Assembly: GCF_030269685.1 (NCBI RefSeq)
Contig: NZ_BSTT01000001.1
Coordinates: 806,001-870,000, forward strand
Length of the DNA: 64,000 nucleotides
Direction of reading: 5' to 3'
Origin: Actinomycetospora sp. NBRC 106378
GTDB taxonomy: Bacteria; Actinomycetota; Actinomycetes; Mycobacteriales; Pseudonocardiaceae
In this document: piece after piece, positions 26,226 to 35,630 of the stretch
Numbering within the stretch: the stretch's first letter is position 1
Layout: each line of letters begins with the position of its first letter
Made by a program: the position numbers and the translations under genes
The notes under the pieces: generated by a model
Told to the model about the DNA's origin: nothing
What the model saw: the letters and a program-made list of their open reading frames with translations, nothing else
The model's database searches: none

Positions 26226-27431
26226 ATGACCGAGGTGCCGTTCCTCCCGGCGTACGGGCACGGCACGCTCGCGGAGGTCATGCCCTCGATGGCGGCGGCG
26301 CTGGGGGTGCCGGGCTTCACCGACACCCTCGGCGTCGCCCGCCACGGCGACGACGTCAGCGCGGCCGGCGTCCTGCTCGTGGACGGGCTGGGCGCCGACC
26401 TGCTCGCCGCGCACCCGCACGACGCGCCCGCCCTGCACGACCTGGCACGCGGCGCGGCGTCGCGCGGCCTCACGGCCTGCTTCCCGGCCACCACGGCCGT
26501 CAGCCTCACGTCGCTGGGGACGGGCCTGACGCCGGGTGCGCACGGCATCGAGGGCTACTCGATGGCGGTGCCCCCGCTCGCGGAGCCGGAGGCCGCGCCG
26601 GACGTCGTCCTCAACACGCTGCGCTGGTGCGCCCACGGGGCGACCGACCCGGTCGACCTGATCGCCGACCTCCCGCCCGAGCAGGTCCAGCCCCGGCCGA
26701 CGGTGCTGCAGCAGGCGCTGCGTGCGGGCGTCGCCGTGACGCAGGTGGCGCCGGAGGTGCAGCGGCGCTCCGGACTCACCCGGGCCGCGCTGCGCGGCGG
26801 GCGCTTCCACGGGGTGTCCGCCCTCGGTGACCTCGCCGCCGAGGTGCTGCACGGCCTCGCGGTGGAGCCCGAGGAGCGCGCGCTCGTCTACGCCTACCAC
26901 GGTGACCTGGACACGATCGGCCACCGGCACGGCCCCGGGTCGCTCCCGTGGCGCATGCAGCTGCAGGTGGTGGACCGGCTCGTGGCCGCGATCGCCGAGT
27001 GCCTGCGGCCGGGCGCGGTCCTCCTCGTCGTGGCCGACCACGGGATGATCGCGACGGACCGGGGCTGGCAGGTCGACCTCGACCACACCCCGGCCCTGCT
27101 CGGCGGCGTCCGGCGTCTGGCCGGGGAGACCCGGGTCCGCCACGTGCACGCGCAGCCCGGCGCCGCCGACGACGTCCTCGCCGCCTGGCGCGCCGAGCTC
27201 GCCGACGCCGCGTGGGTCGTCTCCCGGGACGAGGCCGTGGACGGGGGCTGGTTCGGCCCCGTCGTCACCGACACGGCCCGGGGCCGCATCGGTGACGTGG
27301 TCGCCGCCGCGCGCGGGAACTGGACCCTGGTGCGCTCGCGCAACGAGCCCCGCGAGACCGCGCTCGTCGGCCACCACGGGTCGCTGACGTCGGCGGAGCA
27401 GCGGGTCCCCCTGCTCCTCGCCCGGGGCTGA
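26226..27431 (+). CDS. Alkaline-phosphatase-superfamily phosphodiesterase/nucleotide pyrophosphatase
   Basis: A 401-aa cytosolic protein of the NPP branch. LLVDGLGADLL carries the first metal Asp, FPATTAVSLTSLGTGLTPGAHGIEGY the nucleophile Thr and the typical G-x-HG turn, YHGDLDTIGHRHGP the Asp/His metal ligands, and VVADHGM plus the late HHGSL the remaining His/Asp ligands. All expected metal-binding blocks are therefore present. Substrate unknown; close relatives cleave phosphodiester or pyrophosphate bonds. TACGAT lies 8 bases before the ATG at 26226, suggesting a leaderless mRNA. Confidence 0.85.
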   Translation: MTEVPFLPAYGHGTLAEVMPSMAAALGVPGFTDTLGVARHGDDVSAAGVLLVDGLGADLLAAHPHDAPALHDLARGAASRGLTACFPATTAVSLTSLGTGLTPGAHGIEGYSMAVPPLAEPEAAPDVVLNTLRWCAHGATDPVDLIADLPPEQVQPRPTVLQQALRAGVAVTQVAPEVQRRSGLTRAALRGGRFHGVSALGDLAAEVLHGLAVEPEERALVYAYHGDLDTIGHRHGPGSLPWRMQLQVVDRLVAAIAECLRPGAVLLVVADHGMIATDRGWQVDLDHTPALLGGVRRLAGETRVRHVHAQPGAADDVLAAWRAELADAAWVVSRDEAVDGGWFGPVVTDTARGRIGDVVAAARGNWTLVRSRNEPRETALVGHHGSLTSAEQRVPLLLARG

Positions 27432-27513
27432 TCCGCCCCGTACCGGGGTGGCCGCTCGCGACCGGGCCGCCGGCGCCATACGCTTCCTTGACGAGCGGGG
27501 AGGTGGTCGCGGA

Positions 27514-28098
27514 GTGGACCGGCACACGCACGACGGGGACGACGCCGTGGCGGGCAGCCGCGACGACGCGGGTCGCGACTCCCTGCTGGTCCGGTTCCGG
27601 GCCTCGATCGCCCACCGGCCCCTGCTCGTGGGCGGCCCGCTGATCCTGGTGGCCATCGTCGCGGGCTTCTCCGACGCGCGCGACGCGACCCTGGTCTCGC
27701 TCGGCGCGGTGCTCGTGTTCATCGTCGTGCAGCTGTTCACCCTCGCCCACGACGACCGGCTCTGCCTGCGCTGCATCGCCGACAGCCCCGACGACCCGGC
27801 GCAGGTCGTCGAACGCCGGCGGCGCTGGCTGCGGCTCTTCCACTCGGCCACGACGACGGCGGGCATCGCCGTGCTCGTCGTCGTCGCGGCCGTCGGGGTC
27901 GTGGCCGGGCTGCTGTTCCGGCCCGGCTGGGGCGACCTCGTGCTGCTCCTGCCCCTCGGCACGATGGTGCTGACGGTGCTGCACCGCCGCGTGGAGCCGT
28001 GGTGCCCCTACTGCGGATGGGGTCGCGACGACGACGGCGAGGACGTCCCGGACCCGACGCCGGACCCGGACACCGCGGCGCCGCTGTCGCGCACGTGA
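27514..28098 (+). CDS. Membrane protein with CxxC pairs
   Basis: A 194-aa protein with about four membrane helices (around residues 37-52, 58-76, 115-135 and 138-158). Two Cys pairs flank the helices: CLRC in a cytoplasmic loop and CPYCGWG near the C-terminus, suggesting a shared metal site or a thiol switch; that is inference. The GTG at 27514 is preceded by GGGGAGG; a TACGCT at about 27479 may be its -10 box. Its stop overlaps the start of the ankyrin gene (GTGA). Function unknown. Confidence 0.65.
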   Translation: MDRHTHDGDDAVAGSRDDAGRDSLLVRFRASIAHRPLLVGGPLILVAIVAGFSDARDATLVSLGAVLVFIVVQLFTLAHDDRLCLRCIADSPDDPAQVVERRRRWLRLFHSATTTAGIAVLVVVAAVGVVAGLLFRPGWGDLVLLLPLGTMVLTVLHRRVEPWCPYCGWGRDDDGEDVPDPTPDPDTAAPLSRT

Positions 28099-28487
28099 GC
28101 GAGCCGTCCGCCGACGTCAGCGAGCTCGCGGGGCGGCTGTTCGAGATGGCCCGCCGGGGCGACGCCGACCCGCTCGCCGCCTACGTGGACGCAGGGGTGC
28201 CGGTGAACCTCACGAACGACGCCGGCGACACCCTGCTCATGCTCGCCGCCTACCACGGGCACGCCCCGGCGGTCCGGGTGCTGATCGCGCGGGGCGCGGA
28301 CGTCGACCGCGTGAACGACCGGGGCCAGGCCCCGCTCGCGGGGGCCGTGTTCAGGGGCGAGGACGAGGTGGTGCGGGCCCTGGTCGACGCGGGTGCGGAT
28401 CCGCTGGGCGGCCACCCGACGGCCGTCGACACCGCGCGGATGTTCGGCCGCGACGACCTGCTGACGGTGCTCACGCCCCGGCCGTGA
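28095..28487 (+). CDS. Ankyrin-repeat protein, 130 aa
   Basis: A compact protein made of about three to four ankyrin repeats: DAGDTLLMLAAYHGHAPAV and DRGQAPLAGAVFRGEDEVV show the D-x-G-x-T/A-P/L-L-x-x-A-A pattern with 33-residue spacing. Ankyrin repeats mediate protein-protein contacts; bacterial small versions are often found next to catalases and other oxidant-defence genes. Here it is translationally coupled to the Cys-pair membrane protein and sits 75 bases before the predicted selenoprotein. Confidence 0.85.
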   Translation: MSEPSADVSELAGRLFEMARRGDADPLAAYVDAGVPVNLTNDAGDTLLMLAAYHGHAPAVRVLIARGADVDRVNDRGQAPLAGAVFRGEDEVVRALVDAGADPLGGHPTAVDTARMFGRDDLLTVLTPRP

Positions 28488-28491
28488 TCCG

Positions 28492-28513
28492 GGGGCAACA
28501 TCGGGGCAACATC
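28492..28513 (+). repeat. Tandem 11-bp direct repeat upstream of the selenoprotein gene
   Basis: GGGGCAACATC occurs twice head-to-tail (28492-28502, 28503-28513), followed by the partly similar GCAGCATCGGG. It lies in the 75-base gap before the gene at 28563 and may be a regulator binding site. Confidence 0.45.
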
Positions 28514-28562
28514 GGCTTCGCAGCATCGGGGGGTCAGCCGTACCCGACCGGAAGGAGCCCTC

Positions 28563-29162
28563 GTGGCTCGCGTCCCGCTCAACAACCCCGAAGACCCCGG
28601 CCTCGACCCGCACGCCAAGGCGCTGCTGGAGGCCGTGCACGCCGCGCAGCCCGACGTGGGCCTGCTCAACGTGCACCGCGCGCTGTCGAATCACCCGGTG
28701 GCCATGGAGCAGTTCATGGCGCTGGCCACCACGGTGTACTTCGACAACTCGCTGCCCACCGCGCGGATGCGGGAGCTCCCGTACCTGACCAGCGCGATGG
28801 CGAACAACTGCTTCTATTGAACCCCGACCCACGTGGTGCTCGGTCGAGCATCGGGTCTGACCGACGAGGAGATGAGCCACCTCCTCGACGACCCGCTCCC
28901 GGAGGGCATGTTCTCGCCCCCCGAGGAAGCGATCATCGTGTTCGCGCGGACGTCCACCTGGATGCAGCCGATCAGCGATGAGATCTACAAGAGGCTGGCG
29001 GAGCACTTCGACACGAAGCAGATCATGGAGATCTCCTTCACCGTGGGCCTCGACCAGCTGGTGAGCCGGTTCCACGCGACCGTGCGCACCGACCTCGACG
29101 GCATCACCACCGAGGCGACGAACGCCTGCGCGGTGCGGATGCCGGACCTCCCGGAGGGCTGA
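28563..29162 (+). CDS. AhpD/carboxymuconolactone-decarboxylase-like selenoprotein with in-frame UGA (Sec86)
   Basis: The gene is open for 200 codons except for one TGA at 28818-28820 (codon 86). Both halves are in the same frame. Around it the product reads RELPYLTSAMANNCFY-U-TPTH, which is the AhpD active-site pattern R-E-x(n)-S-x-x-N-x-C-x-Y-C-x-x-x-H with the second Cys replaced: C83, U86, H90. The GTG start is preceded by AAGGAG. A hairpin with GGUC apical loop follows the TGA (separate entry). AhpD-family proteins use their CxxC as a peroxidase or thiol-disulfide centre, and CxxU versions are known. A nonsense mutation or sequencing error is the alternative. The gene ends in a strong terminator. 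Confidence 0.82.
28826..28857 (+). promoter_or_regulatory. SECIS-like hairpin for selenocysteine insertion
   Basis: Immediately after the in-frame TGA a hairpin can be drawn: lower stem GACCC (28826-28830)/GGGTC (28853-28857), a one-sided bulge ACGT, upper stem GGTGCTC (28835-28841)/GAGCATC (28846-28852) with one G-U pair, and loop GGTC (28842-28845). The first loop G is 22 bases after the last base of TGA, close to the distance in E. coli fdhF, whose loop also contains GGUC. This is what SelB recognises in bacteria. Confidence 0.7.
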
Positions 29163-29167
29163 CCGAC

Positions 29168-29225
29168 CACGGTCGGCGGCCCGGGTCCGTCCCGGAGCGC
29201 CCGGAACAACGGGCCGCCGACCGTG
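29168..29225 (+). terminator. 16-bp hairpin terminator after the selenoprotein gene
   Basis: CACGGTCGGCGGCCCG (29168-29183) pairs perfectly with 29210-29225 across a 26-base loop that can itself fold. It begins 5 bases after the stop codon and ends 13 bases before the next ATG, separating the two genes transcriptionally. Confidence 0.7.
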
Positions 29226-29238
29226 CGTTGCACCTCGC

Positions 29239-30264
29239 ATGGGCATCCCGATCTCGGTTCTCGACCTCTCCCCGGTCCCCTCCGGTTCGCCCGCCTCGCA
29301 GGCCCTGCACGACACCGTCGAGCTCGCCCGCACCGCGGAGGCCGCCGGGTACCGCCGCTTCTGGCTCGCCGAGCACCACGGCATCGCGAGCGTCGCCAGC
29401 TCCGCGCCCGAGGTGATGATCGCGGCCGTCGCGAGCGCGACCAGCACGATCCGCGTCGGCTCGGGCGGCATCATGCTGCCGAACCACAGCCCCCTGAAGG
29501 TGGCCGAGACCTTCCGCGCGCTCGGCGGGCTGTTCCCCGACCGCGTCGACCTCGGCCTCGGGCGCGCGCCCGGCACCGACCCCCGCACCGCGATCGCGCT
29601 GCGCCGCTCGCACGAGGCGCTCACCGCCGACGACTTCCCGGACCAGTTCGCCGAGCTGCGCGGCTACGTCGACGGCTTCGGCGCCGACCACCCGTTCGCC
29701 GGGATCGTCGCGGCGCCCGACGACGTGCCGCTGCCGCCGGTCTGGATCCTCGGGTCCAGCTACTACGGCGCCCAGGCCGCCGCGGCGTTCGGCACCGGCT
29801 ACGCCTACGCGGGTCACTTCGGGGGCGCGGACGCCGGCGAGGCCACCCGCATCTACCGGTCCTCGTTCCGTCCGAGCACGGCCTCGGGCGCGCAGGAGCC
29901 GCACGTCATCCTGGGTGCCGCCGCGATCGCGCACCCCGACCCGGAGCGGGCGTACGCCCTGGGCCGGGCCAACGCGCTGTCGATGGCCCGTCTGCGCACC
30001 GGCAACCCCGGCCCGCTGCCGAGCCCGGAGGAGGCGCTGGCCCACGACTGGTCCGCCGCCGAGGAGCACATCGCCCGCTCGATGGCGTCCAAGGTGTCGG
30101 TCGGCACCCCGGAGCAGGTCGCCGAGGACCTCGCCCGCAAGGCGCGCGAGGCCGACGCCGACGAGCTGATGATCACGACGGCGATCCACGACCCGGCCGA
30201 GCGCCGGCAGTCGGTCCGCCTGGTCGCGGAGGCGCTGGGCGCGTCGTCGCTCGCGGCGGTCTGA
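29239..30264 (+). CDS. Luciferase-like (LLM-class) flavin-dependent oxidoreductase
   Basis: A 341-aa TIM-barrel flavoprotein: FWLAEHHGIASVASSAPEV, RVGSGGIMLPNHSPLKVAE and FPDRVDLGLGRAPGTD are the conserved blocks of the bacterial luciferase superfamily group annotated MsnO8/YhbW-like. These enzymes use reduced FMN (or F420) and oxygen; the substrate is unknown. The ATG has no clear ribosome binding site. The gene has its own terminator shared with convergent pntB. Confidence 0.88.
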   Translation: MGIPISVLDLSPVPSGSPASQALHDTVELARTAEAAGYRRFWLAEHHGIASVASSAPEVMIAAVASATSTIRVGSGGIMLPNHSPLKVAETFRALGGLFPDRVDLGLGRAPGTDPRTAIALRRSHEALTADDFPDQFAELRGYVDGFGADHPFAGIVAAPDDVPLPPVWILGSSYYGAQAAAAFGTGYAYAGHFGGADAGEATRIYRSSFRPSTASGAQEPHVILGAAAIAHPDPERAYALGRANALSMARLRTGNPGPLPSPEEALAHDWSAAEEHIARSMASKVSVGTPEQVAEDLARKAREADADELMITTAIHDPAERRQSVRLVAEALGASSLAAV

Positions 30265-30289
30265 CCCGTCGTCGGGAAGGCCCCCGGAA

Positions 30290-30344
30290 ACGAACGAGCG
30301 GCACTCTCGCGCACATGGAGTGCGCGAACGTGCCGCTCGTTCGT
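30290..30344. terminator. Two-tier hairpin between convergent LLM and pntB genes
   Basis: Outer 15-bp perfect arms ACGAACGAGCGGCAC (30290-30304) and 30330-30344 enclose an inner 8-bp stem TCGCGCAC (30307-30314)/GTGCGCGA (30320-30327) with loop ATGGA. Placed between two convergent stops, it should terminate both transcripts. Confidence 0.8.
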
Positions 30345-30357
30345 CGTGGCAGGGGTT

Positions 30358-31764
30358 CTACAGCGCCGCGAGGATGTCCTCCACCCGCTTCTTCGCGTCC
30401 CCGAAGATCATCGAGGTGTTGTCGCGGAAGAACAGCGGGTTCTGCACCCCGGCGTAGCCCACGGCCATCGAACGCTTGAACACGACGACATTCTTGGCCT
30501 CCCACACCCGCAGGACGGGCATGCCGGCGATCGGGCTGCCCGGGTCGTCCATGGCCGCCGGGTTGACCGTGTCGTTCGCCCCGATGACCAGCACGACGGA
30601 CGTGGAGGCGAGGTCGTCGTTGATCTCGTCCATCTCCAGGACGATGTCGTAGGGCACCTTCGCCTCGGCGAGCAGCACGTTCATGTGCCCGGGCAGCCGG
30701 CCCGCGACGGGGTGGATGCCGAAGCGGACCTCGACGCCCTTGTCGCGCAGCTTGCGGGTCAGGTCCGCCACCGGGTACTGCGCCTGCGCCACGGCCATGC
30801 CGTAGCCGGGGGTGATGACGACGGACGCCGCCTCGCGCAGCATCTCGGCGACCTCGTCGGCCTGCACCTCGCGGTGCTCGCCCTCGACGTCGGCGGCCCC
30901 CGTCCCGGACTCCACCCCGAAGCCGCCGGCGATGACCGAGACGAACGAGCGGTTCATCGCCTGGCACATGACGTAGGACAGGTACGCACCCGACGACCCG
31001 ACGAGCGCGCCGGTGACGATCAGCAGCGTGTTGTTGAGCAGGAAGCCCGACGCCGCGGCGGCCCAGCCCGAGTAGCTGTTGAGCATCGAGACGACGACGG
31101 GCATGTCGCCGCCGCCGATCGAGGCGACCAGGTGCCAGCCGAGCGCCAGCGCGACCGCGGTGATCGCGATCATGACGCCGAGCGACGGCGCGAGCACGAA
31201 GGCGACCGTGAGCGCGGCGAACGCGACGAGCGCGCCCAGGTTCAGGGCGTTCTTCCCGGGCAGCGTCAGCGGCCGGGACTTGAAGCGCCCGGAGAGCTTG
31301 CCGTAGGCGACGATCGAGCCGGTGAAGGTCACGGCGCCGATGAAGACGCCGACGCCGACCTCCACGGAGTGGATGCCGAGTAGCTCCGGCGCCACGGTGG
31401 TCTGCGCGGCCCCGACCGCCTCCACCTCGAGGTAGCCGTTCCACCCGACGAGCACCGCGGCGAGGCCGACGAAGCTGTGCAGCAGCGCGATCAGCTCGGG
31501 CATCCCGGTCATCTCGACGACGCGGGCCCGCCACAGGCCGACCCCGCCACCGATGACGAAGCCCGCGATCATCAGGGCGACCGCCCCGGCCTCGAGCGAG
31601 TTCGCGGCGAGGACGACGGTGGCGACCAGGGCCACCGTCATGCCGGCGATGCCGTAGACGACGCCGTTGCGCGCGGTCTCGTGCTTCGAGAGGCCGGCGA
31701 GGCTCATGACGGTGAGCAGCGCGGCGACGATGTACGCGGCGGTGGCCGCCGTTTCGGGGCTCAT
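30358..31764 (-). CDS. pntB: NAD(P) transhydrogenase beta subunit
   Basis: A 468-aa PntB: about eight to nine membrane helices (domain II) followed by the soluble NADP-binding domain III, marked by [15 protein letters not shown], the [14 protein letters not shown] continuation, [21 protein letters not shown] and [15 protein letters not shown] near the C-terminus. With PntA it couples proton flow to hydride transfer from NADH to NADP+. The ATG overlaps the pntA stop (ATGA), so the two subunits are coupled. A long overlapping frame through pntA is a shadow. Confidence 0.96.
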   Translation of the reverse strand: MSPETAATAAYIVAALLTVMSLAGLSKHETARNGVVYGIAGMTVALVATVVLAANSLEAGAVALMIAGFVIGGGVGLWRARVVEMTGMPELIALLHSFVGLAAVLVGWNGYLEVEAVGAAQTTVAPELLGIHSVEVGVGVFIGAVTFTGSIVAYGKLSGRFKSRPLTLPGKNALNLGALVAFAALTVAFVLAPSLGVMIAITAVALALGWHLVASIGGGDMPVVVSMLNSYSGWAAAASGFLLNNTLLIVTGALVGSSGAYLSYVMCQAMNRSFVSVIAGGFGVESGTGAADVEGEHREVQADEVAEMLREAASVVITPGYGMAVAQAQYPVADLTRKLRDKGVEVRFGIHPVAGRLPGHMNVLLAEAKVPYDIVLEMDEINDDLASTSVVLVIGANDTVNPAAMDDPGSPIAGMPVLRVWEAKNVVVFKRSMAVGYAGVQNPLFFRDNTSMIFGDAKKRVEDILAAL

Positions 31765-33296
31765 GCGGCCGGACCCTTCGTGAACATGGCGAGCATGCGG
31801 CGGGTCACGGCGAAGCCCCCGACGATGTTGATGCTGGCGAGGACGATCGCGACGAACGCGAGGACCGAGACGAGCGTCCCGTGCGCCCCGAACTGCACGA
31901 GCGCGCCGACGATCACGACGCCGGAGATGGCGTTGGTGACCGACATCAGCGGGGTGTGCAGCGCGTGGTGCACCTTGCCGATCACGTAGTAGCCGATGAC
32001 GACGGCCAGCACGAACACGGTGAGGTTGGTGGCGAGCTCGGCGGGGGCGAACGCCGTCGCCGCGAACAGCAGCGCGAGCCCGACCGCGATGGCGCCGTAG
32101 CGCCACGCCGCCGATCGGGGCTTCGCCGGCTCGACGGCGGGCGAGGGCACCTCGGGAGCGGGCGCGGGCGGCGGGGCCGCCGACACCGAGACCGCGGGCG
32201 GCGGCCACATCACCGACCCGTCGTGGGCCACGGTCATGCCGCGCTGGACGACGTCGTCGAGGTCGAGGACGAGCTCGCCGTCCTTCTCGGGGGTCAGCAG
32301 CTTGAGCAGGTTGACCAGGTTGGTGCCGTAGAGCTGCGAGGCCTGCGCGGGCAGACGGGCGGCGAGGTCGGTGTCGCCGATGATCGTGACGCCGTTGGGG
32401 GTGACCACGACCTCGTCGGGCACCGAGCCCTCGACGTTGCCGCCCATCCCGGCGGCCATGTCGACGACGACCGATCCCGGCTTCATCGCCGCCACGTCCG
32501 CCGCGGTGATCAGCCGCGGGGCGGCGCGCCCGGGGATCAGCGCGGTGGTGATGACGATGTCGACGTCGGCGGCCTGCTCCGAGTAGATCTCCGCGGCGCG
32601 TCGGTCGTAGGCCTCGGAGGTGGCCTTTGCGTAGCCGTCGGTGGAGCGTTCCTGCTCCACGTCCACCGTCAGGAACTCGCCGCCGAGCGAGCTGACCTGC
32701 TCGGCGACCTCGGGGCGCGGGTCGGTGGCGCGGACGATCGCGCCGAGCGACGACGCCGCCCCGATGGCGGCGAGGCCGGCGACGCCCGCCCCGGCGACCA
32801 GCACCTTGGCGGGCGGCACCTTGCCGGCGGCGGTGACCTGGCCGGTGAAGAACCGGCCGAAGTGGTTGGCGGCCTCGATCACGGCGCGGTAGCCCGCGAT
32901 GTTGGCCATGGAGCTGAGCACGTCGAGCGACTGGGCCCGCGAGATGCGCGGCACCGCGTCCGTGGCGAGCACCGTGATGCCCCGCCCGGCGAGGTCGGCG
33001 ACCAGCTCGGCGTTCTGCGCCGGGGCGACCCGGCAGACCAGGGTCGCCCGCTCCTGCAGGCGGGCGAGGTCGGCGGGCGCCGGGGTGTTGACGGCGAGGA
33101 CGACCTCGGCCCCCCACGGGTCGCCGATCTCCGCGCCCGCCGCGACGTAGGCGTCGTCGGGGAAGTCCGCCCGCACCCCCGCGCCCGGTTCGACGGTCAC
33201 CGTCCAGCCGAGGTTCTGCAGTCCGACCACGGTGGCGGGGGTGGCCGCCACTCGGGTCTCGCGTTCCCGGGTCTCCCGGGGGACACCGATGCGCAC
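31761..33296 (-). CDS. pntA: NAD(P) transhydrogenase alpha subunit (fused alpha1-alpha2 form)
   Basis: A 511-aa PntA. Residues 1-380 are the NAD-binding domain I (RIGVPRE start, [17 protein letters not shown]ossmann motif, RPEVAEQV, and the mobile-loop region); after a Pro/Ala-rich linker (about 381-415) come four membrane helices ending in [14 protein letters not shown]. This is the undivided form found in E. coli, while many bacteria split it into PntAA and PntAB. GAAGGGG precedes the GTG start. It should supply NADPH, for instance to the neighbouring nitrite reductase. Confidence 0.95.
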   Translation of the reverse strand: MRIGVPRETRERETRVAATPATVVGLQNLGWTVTVEPGAGVRADFPDDAYVAAGAEIGDPWGAEVVLAVNTPAPADLARLQERATLVCRVAPAQNAELVADLAGRGITVLATDAVPRISRAQSLDVLSSMANIAGYRAVIEAANHFGRFFTGQVTAAGKVPPAKVLVAGAGVAGLAAIGAASSLGAIVRATDPRPEVAEQVSSLGGEFLTVDVEQERSTDGYAKATSEAYDRRAAEIYSEQAADVDIVITTALIPGRAAPRLITAADVAAMKPGSVVVDMAAGMGGNVEGSVPDEVVVTPNGVTIIGDTDLAARLPAQASQLYGTNLVNLLKLLTPEKDGELVLDLDDVVQRGMTVAHDGSVMWPPPAVSVSAAPPPAPAPEVPSPAVEPAKPRSAAWRYGAIAVGLALLFAATAFAPAELATNLTVFVLAVVIGYYVIGKVHHALHTPLMSVTNAISGVVIVGALVQFGAHGTLVSVLAFVAIVLASINIVGGFAVTRRMLAMFTKGPAA

Positions 33297-33536
33297 GCTC
33301 GCGCCCCTTCTCGTGGGGCCCCGGACCGGGGCCTGCTCCGACCGCCGGGTCCGCCGACAGCCGTGTGGCGGACAGTAGACCGGGGCCGTGGTCCAGCATG
33401 TGACCTGTCTCGCAATGGGGCAGGCTGAACGATCGAGATGACCGGCGTCGCACCGGTCGCGGGAGCCTCACACCGGCTTCCGAGGGCGTAGCGCTCGCGT
33501 AACGACGCCGAAACGCCCGGCCCGCAGCGTGAAGAG

Positions 33537-35630
33537 GTGACCGCCACCCACTGCCCCTACTGCTCGCTGCAGTGCGGGATGACGCTGACGCCGCGGTCGG
33601 AGGCGGACGGCGGCGGGTACGAGGTGGCGGGCACGAACTTCCCGACGAACCGCGGTGGCCTCTGCGAGAAGGGGCTGAACTCCGCCGAGCTGCTCGCCCA
33701 CCCCGACCGCCTGACCGCCCCGCTGGTGCGCGACCACCGCGACGAGCCGTTCCGCGAGGCGACGTGGGAGGAGGCCCTCACGCGGGTGGTCGACGGCCTC
33801 ACCGTCGCCCAGGAGCGCTACGGGCGCGACGCCGCCGGGCTCTTCGGCGGTGGCGGGCTGACCAACGAGAAGGCCTACCAGGCGGGGAAGTTCGTCCGGG
33901 TCGCGCTGCGCAGCGCCGCGATCGACTACAACGGCCGGTTCTGCATGTCGAGCGCGGCCGCGGCGTCGAACAAGGCCTTCGGCATCGATCGCGGGCTGCC
34001 GTTCCCGCTCTCCGACATCGCCCGGGCCGACACCGTGCTGCTCGTCGGGTCGAACCCCGCCGACACCATGCCGCCCGCGATGCGCTGGTTCGCCGCCGGG
34101 CGGGAGCGCGGGGCCCGCCACATCGTCATCGACCCCCGCTACACCGCCACCGCCGCGGCCGCCGACGTCCACCTGCAGCCCGTCCCGGGCACCGACCTCG
34201 CGCTCGCCAACGGTCTGCTGCACCTCGCGATCAAGCTGCGGCTCGTCGACACCGCCTACGTCGCGGACCGGACGACCGGCTGGGACGCGGTCCGGCGCGC
34301 CGCACGGCAGTACTGGCCCGACCGCGTCGAGCGGATCACCGGGGTGCCGGTCCGGGTCATGGAGCGCACCGTCCGTCTGCTCGCGGAGTCCCGGGCGACG
34401 ATGATCCTCTCCGCCCGCGGCGCCGAGCAGCACGCGAAGGGCTCGGACACCGCCCTGGCGTGGATCAACCTCGCCCTCGCCCTCGGTCTGCCCGGCCGGC
34501 CCTACTCCGGCTGGGCGACGGTGACCGGGCAGGGCAACGGGCAGGGCGGCCGCGAGCACGGGCAGAAGGCCGACCAGCTCCCCGGCTACCGGATGCTCGC
34601 CGACCCGGTCGCCCGCGCCCACGTCGCGGGCGTGTGGGGGATCGATCCCGACGAGCTCCCGCAGCCCGGCCTGTCCGCCTACGAGATGCTCGACCGCCTC
34701 GGCACCGACGGCGGCGTGCGCGCCCTGATGATCATGGCGTCGAACGTCGTCGTGAGCGCCCCGCGGGCCGCGCACGTGCGCGAGCGGCTGCGGTCGCTCG
34801 ACTTCCTCGTCGTCTCCGACCTGTTCCTCTCCGAGACCGCCGCGCTCGCCGACGTCGTGCTGCCCTGCACCCAGTGGGCGGAGGAGGAGGGCACGATGAC
34901 CAACCTCGAGGGTCGGGTCCTGCGTCGGCGACGGGTTGCGACGGCGCCGGCCGGGGTGCGCTCGGACCTCGAGGTGCTGCACGACCTCGCGGCGCGCCTC
35001 GGGCGCGGCGAGTACTTCTCCGCCGACCCCGAGACCGTCTTCGACGAGCTCCGCCGCGCCTCCGCCGGCGGCAAGGCCGACTACGCCGGGATCTCCTACG
35101 CGCGCATCGAACAGGAGAAGGGCGTCTTCTGGCCCTGCCCCGACGAGGACCACGACGGCACGCCGCGCCTGTTCCGCGACCGGTTCGCGACCCCGGACGG
35201 GCTGGCCCGCTTCCACGTCGTCCACCACCGGGCCGAGGCCGAGCGTCCCGACGACGAGTACCCCTACCGCCTGACGACGGGTCGCTCGCGCTCCCACTAC
35301 CAGTCCGGCACGCAGACCCGGCGGACGAAGGCCCTGCTCGACGCCGAGCCCGCACCCGCCGTCGAGATCCACCCCGACCTCGCCGCGCGCCTCGGGCTCG
35401 CCGACGGCGGCGACGTCCGCCTGCGGACCCGGCGCGGCACGGCCCGGATGCGGGTGCGGCTGTCGCCGGAGATCCGCGCCGACACCGTCTTCGCCCCCTT
35501 CCACTGGGGCGACGACCAGACGATCAACGCGTTGACGAACCCAGCGCTCGACCCGGCGTCGCGGATGCCCGAGTTCAAGGTCTGCGCCGTCGCCCTGGAC
35601 GCCACCACCGGAGAGGACCCCGTCTCATGA
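33537..35630 (+). CDS. nasA: Assimilatory nitrate reductase catalytic subunit (molybdopterin oxidoreductase)
   Basis: A 697-aa molybdopterin enzyme with an N-terminal [4Fe-4S] site C6-x2-C9-x3-C13 ... C43 ([10 protein letters not shown] and GLCEKG), the cofactor-binding blocks [11 protein letters not shown] and [19 protein letters not shown], and the C-terminal MGD domain with [16 protein letters not shown]. It reduces nitrate to nitrite. There is no in-frame TGA, so Mo ligation is not by Sec; formate dehydrogenase relatives share the fold, but the nirB/nirD neighbours support nitrate. The GTG has a purine run GAAGAG directly in front, an unusually short spacing. Overlaps the next gene by ATGA. 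Confidence 0.88.
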   Translation: MTATHCPYCSLQCGMTLTPRSEADGGGYEVAGTNFPTNRGGLCEKGLNSAELLAHPDRLTAPLVRDHRDEPFREATWEEALTRVVDGLTVAQERYGRDAAGLFGGGGLTNEKAYQAGKFVRVALRSAAIDYNGRFCMSSAAAASNKAFGIDRGLPFPLSDIARADTVLLVGSNPADTMPPAMRWFAAGRERGARHIVIDPRYTATAAAADVHLQPVPGTDLALANGLLHLAIKLRLVDTAYVADRTTGWDAVRRAARQYWPDRVERITGVPVRVMERTVRLLAESRATMILSARGAEQHAKGSDTALAWINLALALGLPGRPYSGWATVTGQGNGQGGREHGQKADQLPGYRMLADPVARAHVAGVWGIDPDELPQPGLSAYEMLDRLGTDGGVRALMIMASNVVVSAPRAAHVRERLRSLDFLVVSDLFLSETAALADVVLPCTQWAEEEGTMTNLEGRVLRRRRVATAPAGVRSDLEVLHDLAARLGRGEYFSADPETVFDELRRASAGGKADYAGISYARIEQEKGVFWPCPDEDHDGTPRLFRDRFATPDGLARFHVVHHRAEAERPDDEYPYRLTTGRSRSHYQSGTQTRRTKALLDAEPAPAVEIHPDLAARLGLADGGDVRLRTRRGTARMRVRLSPEIRADTVFAPFHWGDDQTINALTNPALDPASRMPEFKVCAVALDATTGEDPVS

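Noticed and set aside
28563..28820. Truncated 85-aa protein followed by a separate 109-aa gene at 28833
   Set aside because: Both parts are in the same frame, the second has no ribosome binding site, and the split falls on a catalytic Cys codon with a SECIS-like hairpin after it. A recoded UGA explains this better, although a pseudogene cannot be fully excluded.
30358..33471. 1037-aa minus-strand frame covering pntB and part of pntA
   Set aside because: Only the part from 31764 onward matches PntB; the N-terminal extension is out-of-frame pntA.
33537..35630. Formate dehydrogenase with selenocysteine
   Set aside because: No in-frame TGA; gene order with nirB and nirD and the N-terminal CPYCSLQCG support nitrate reductase.
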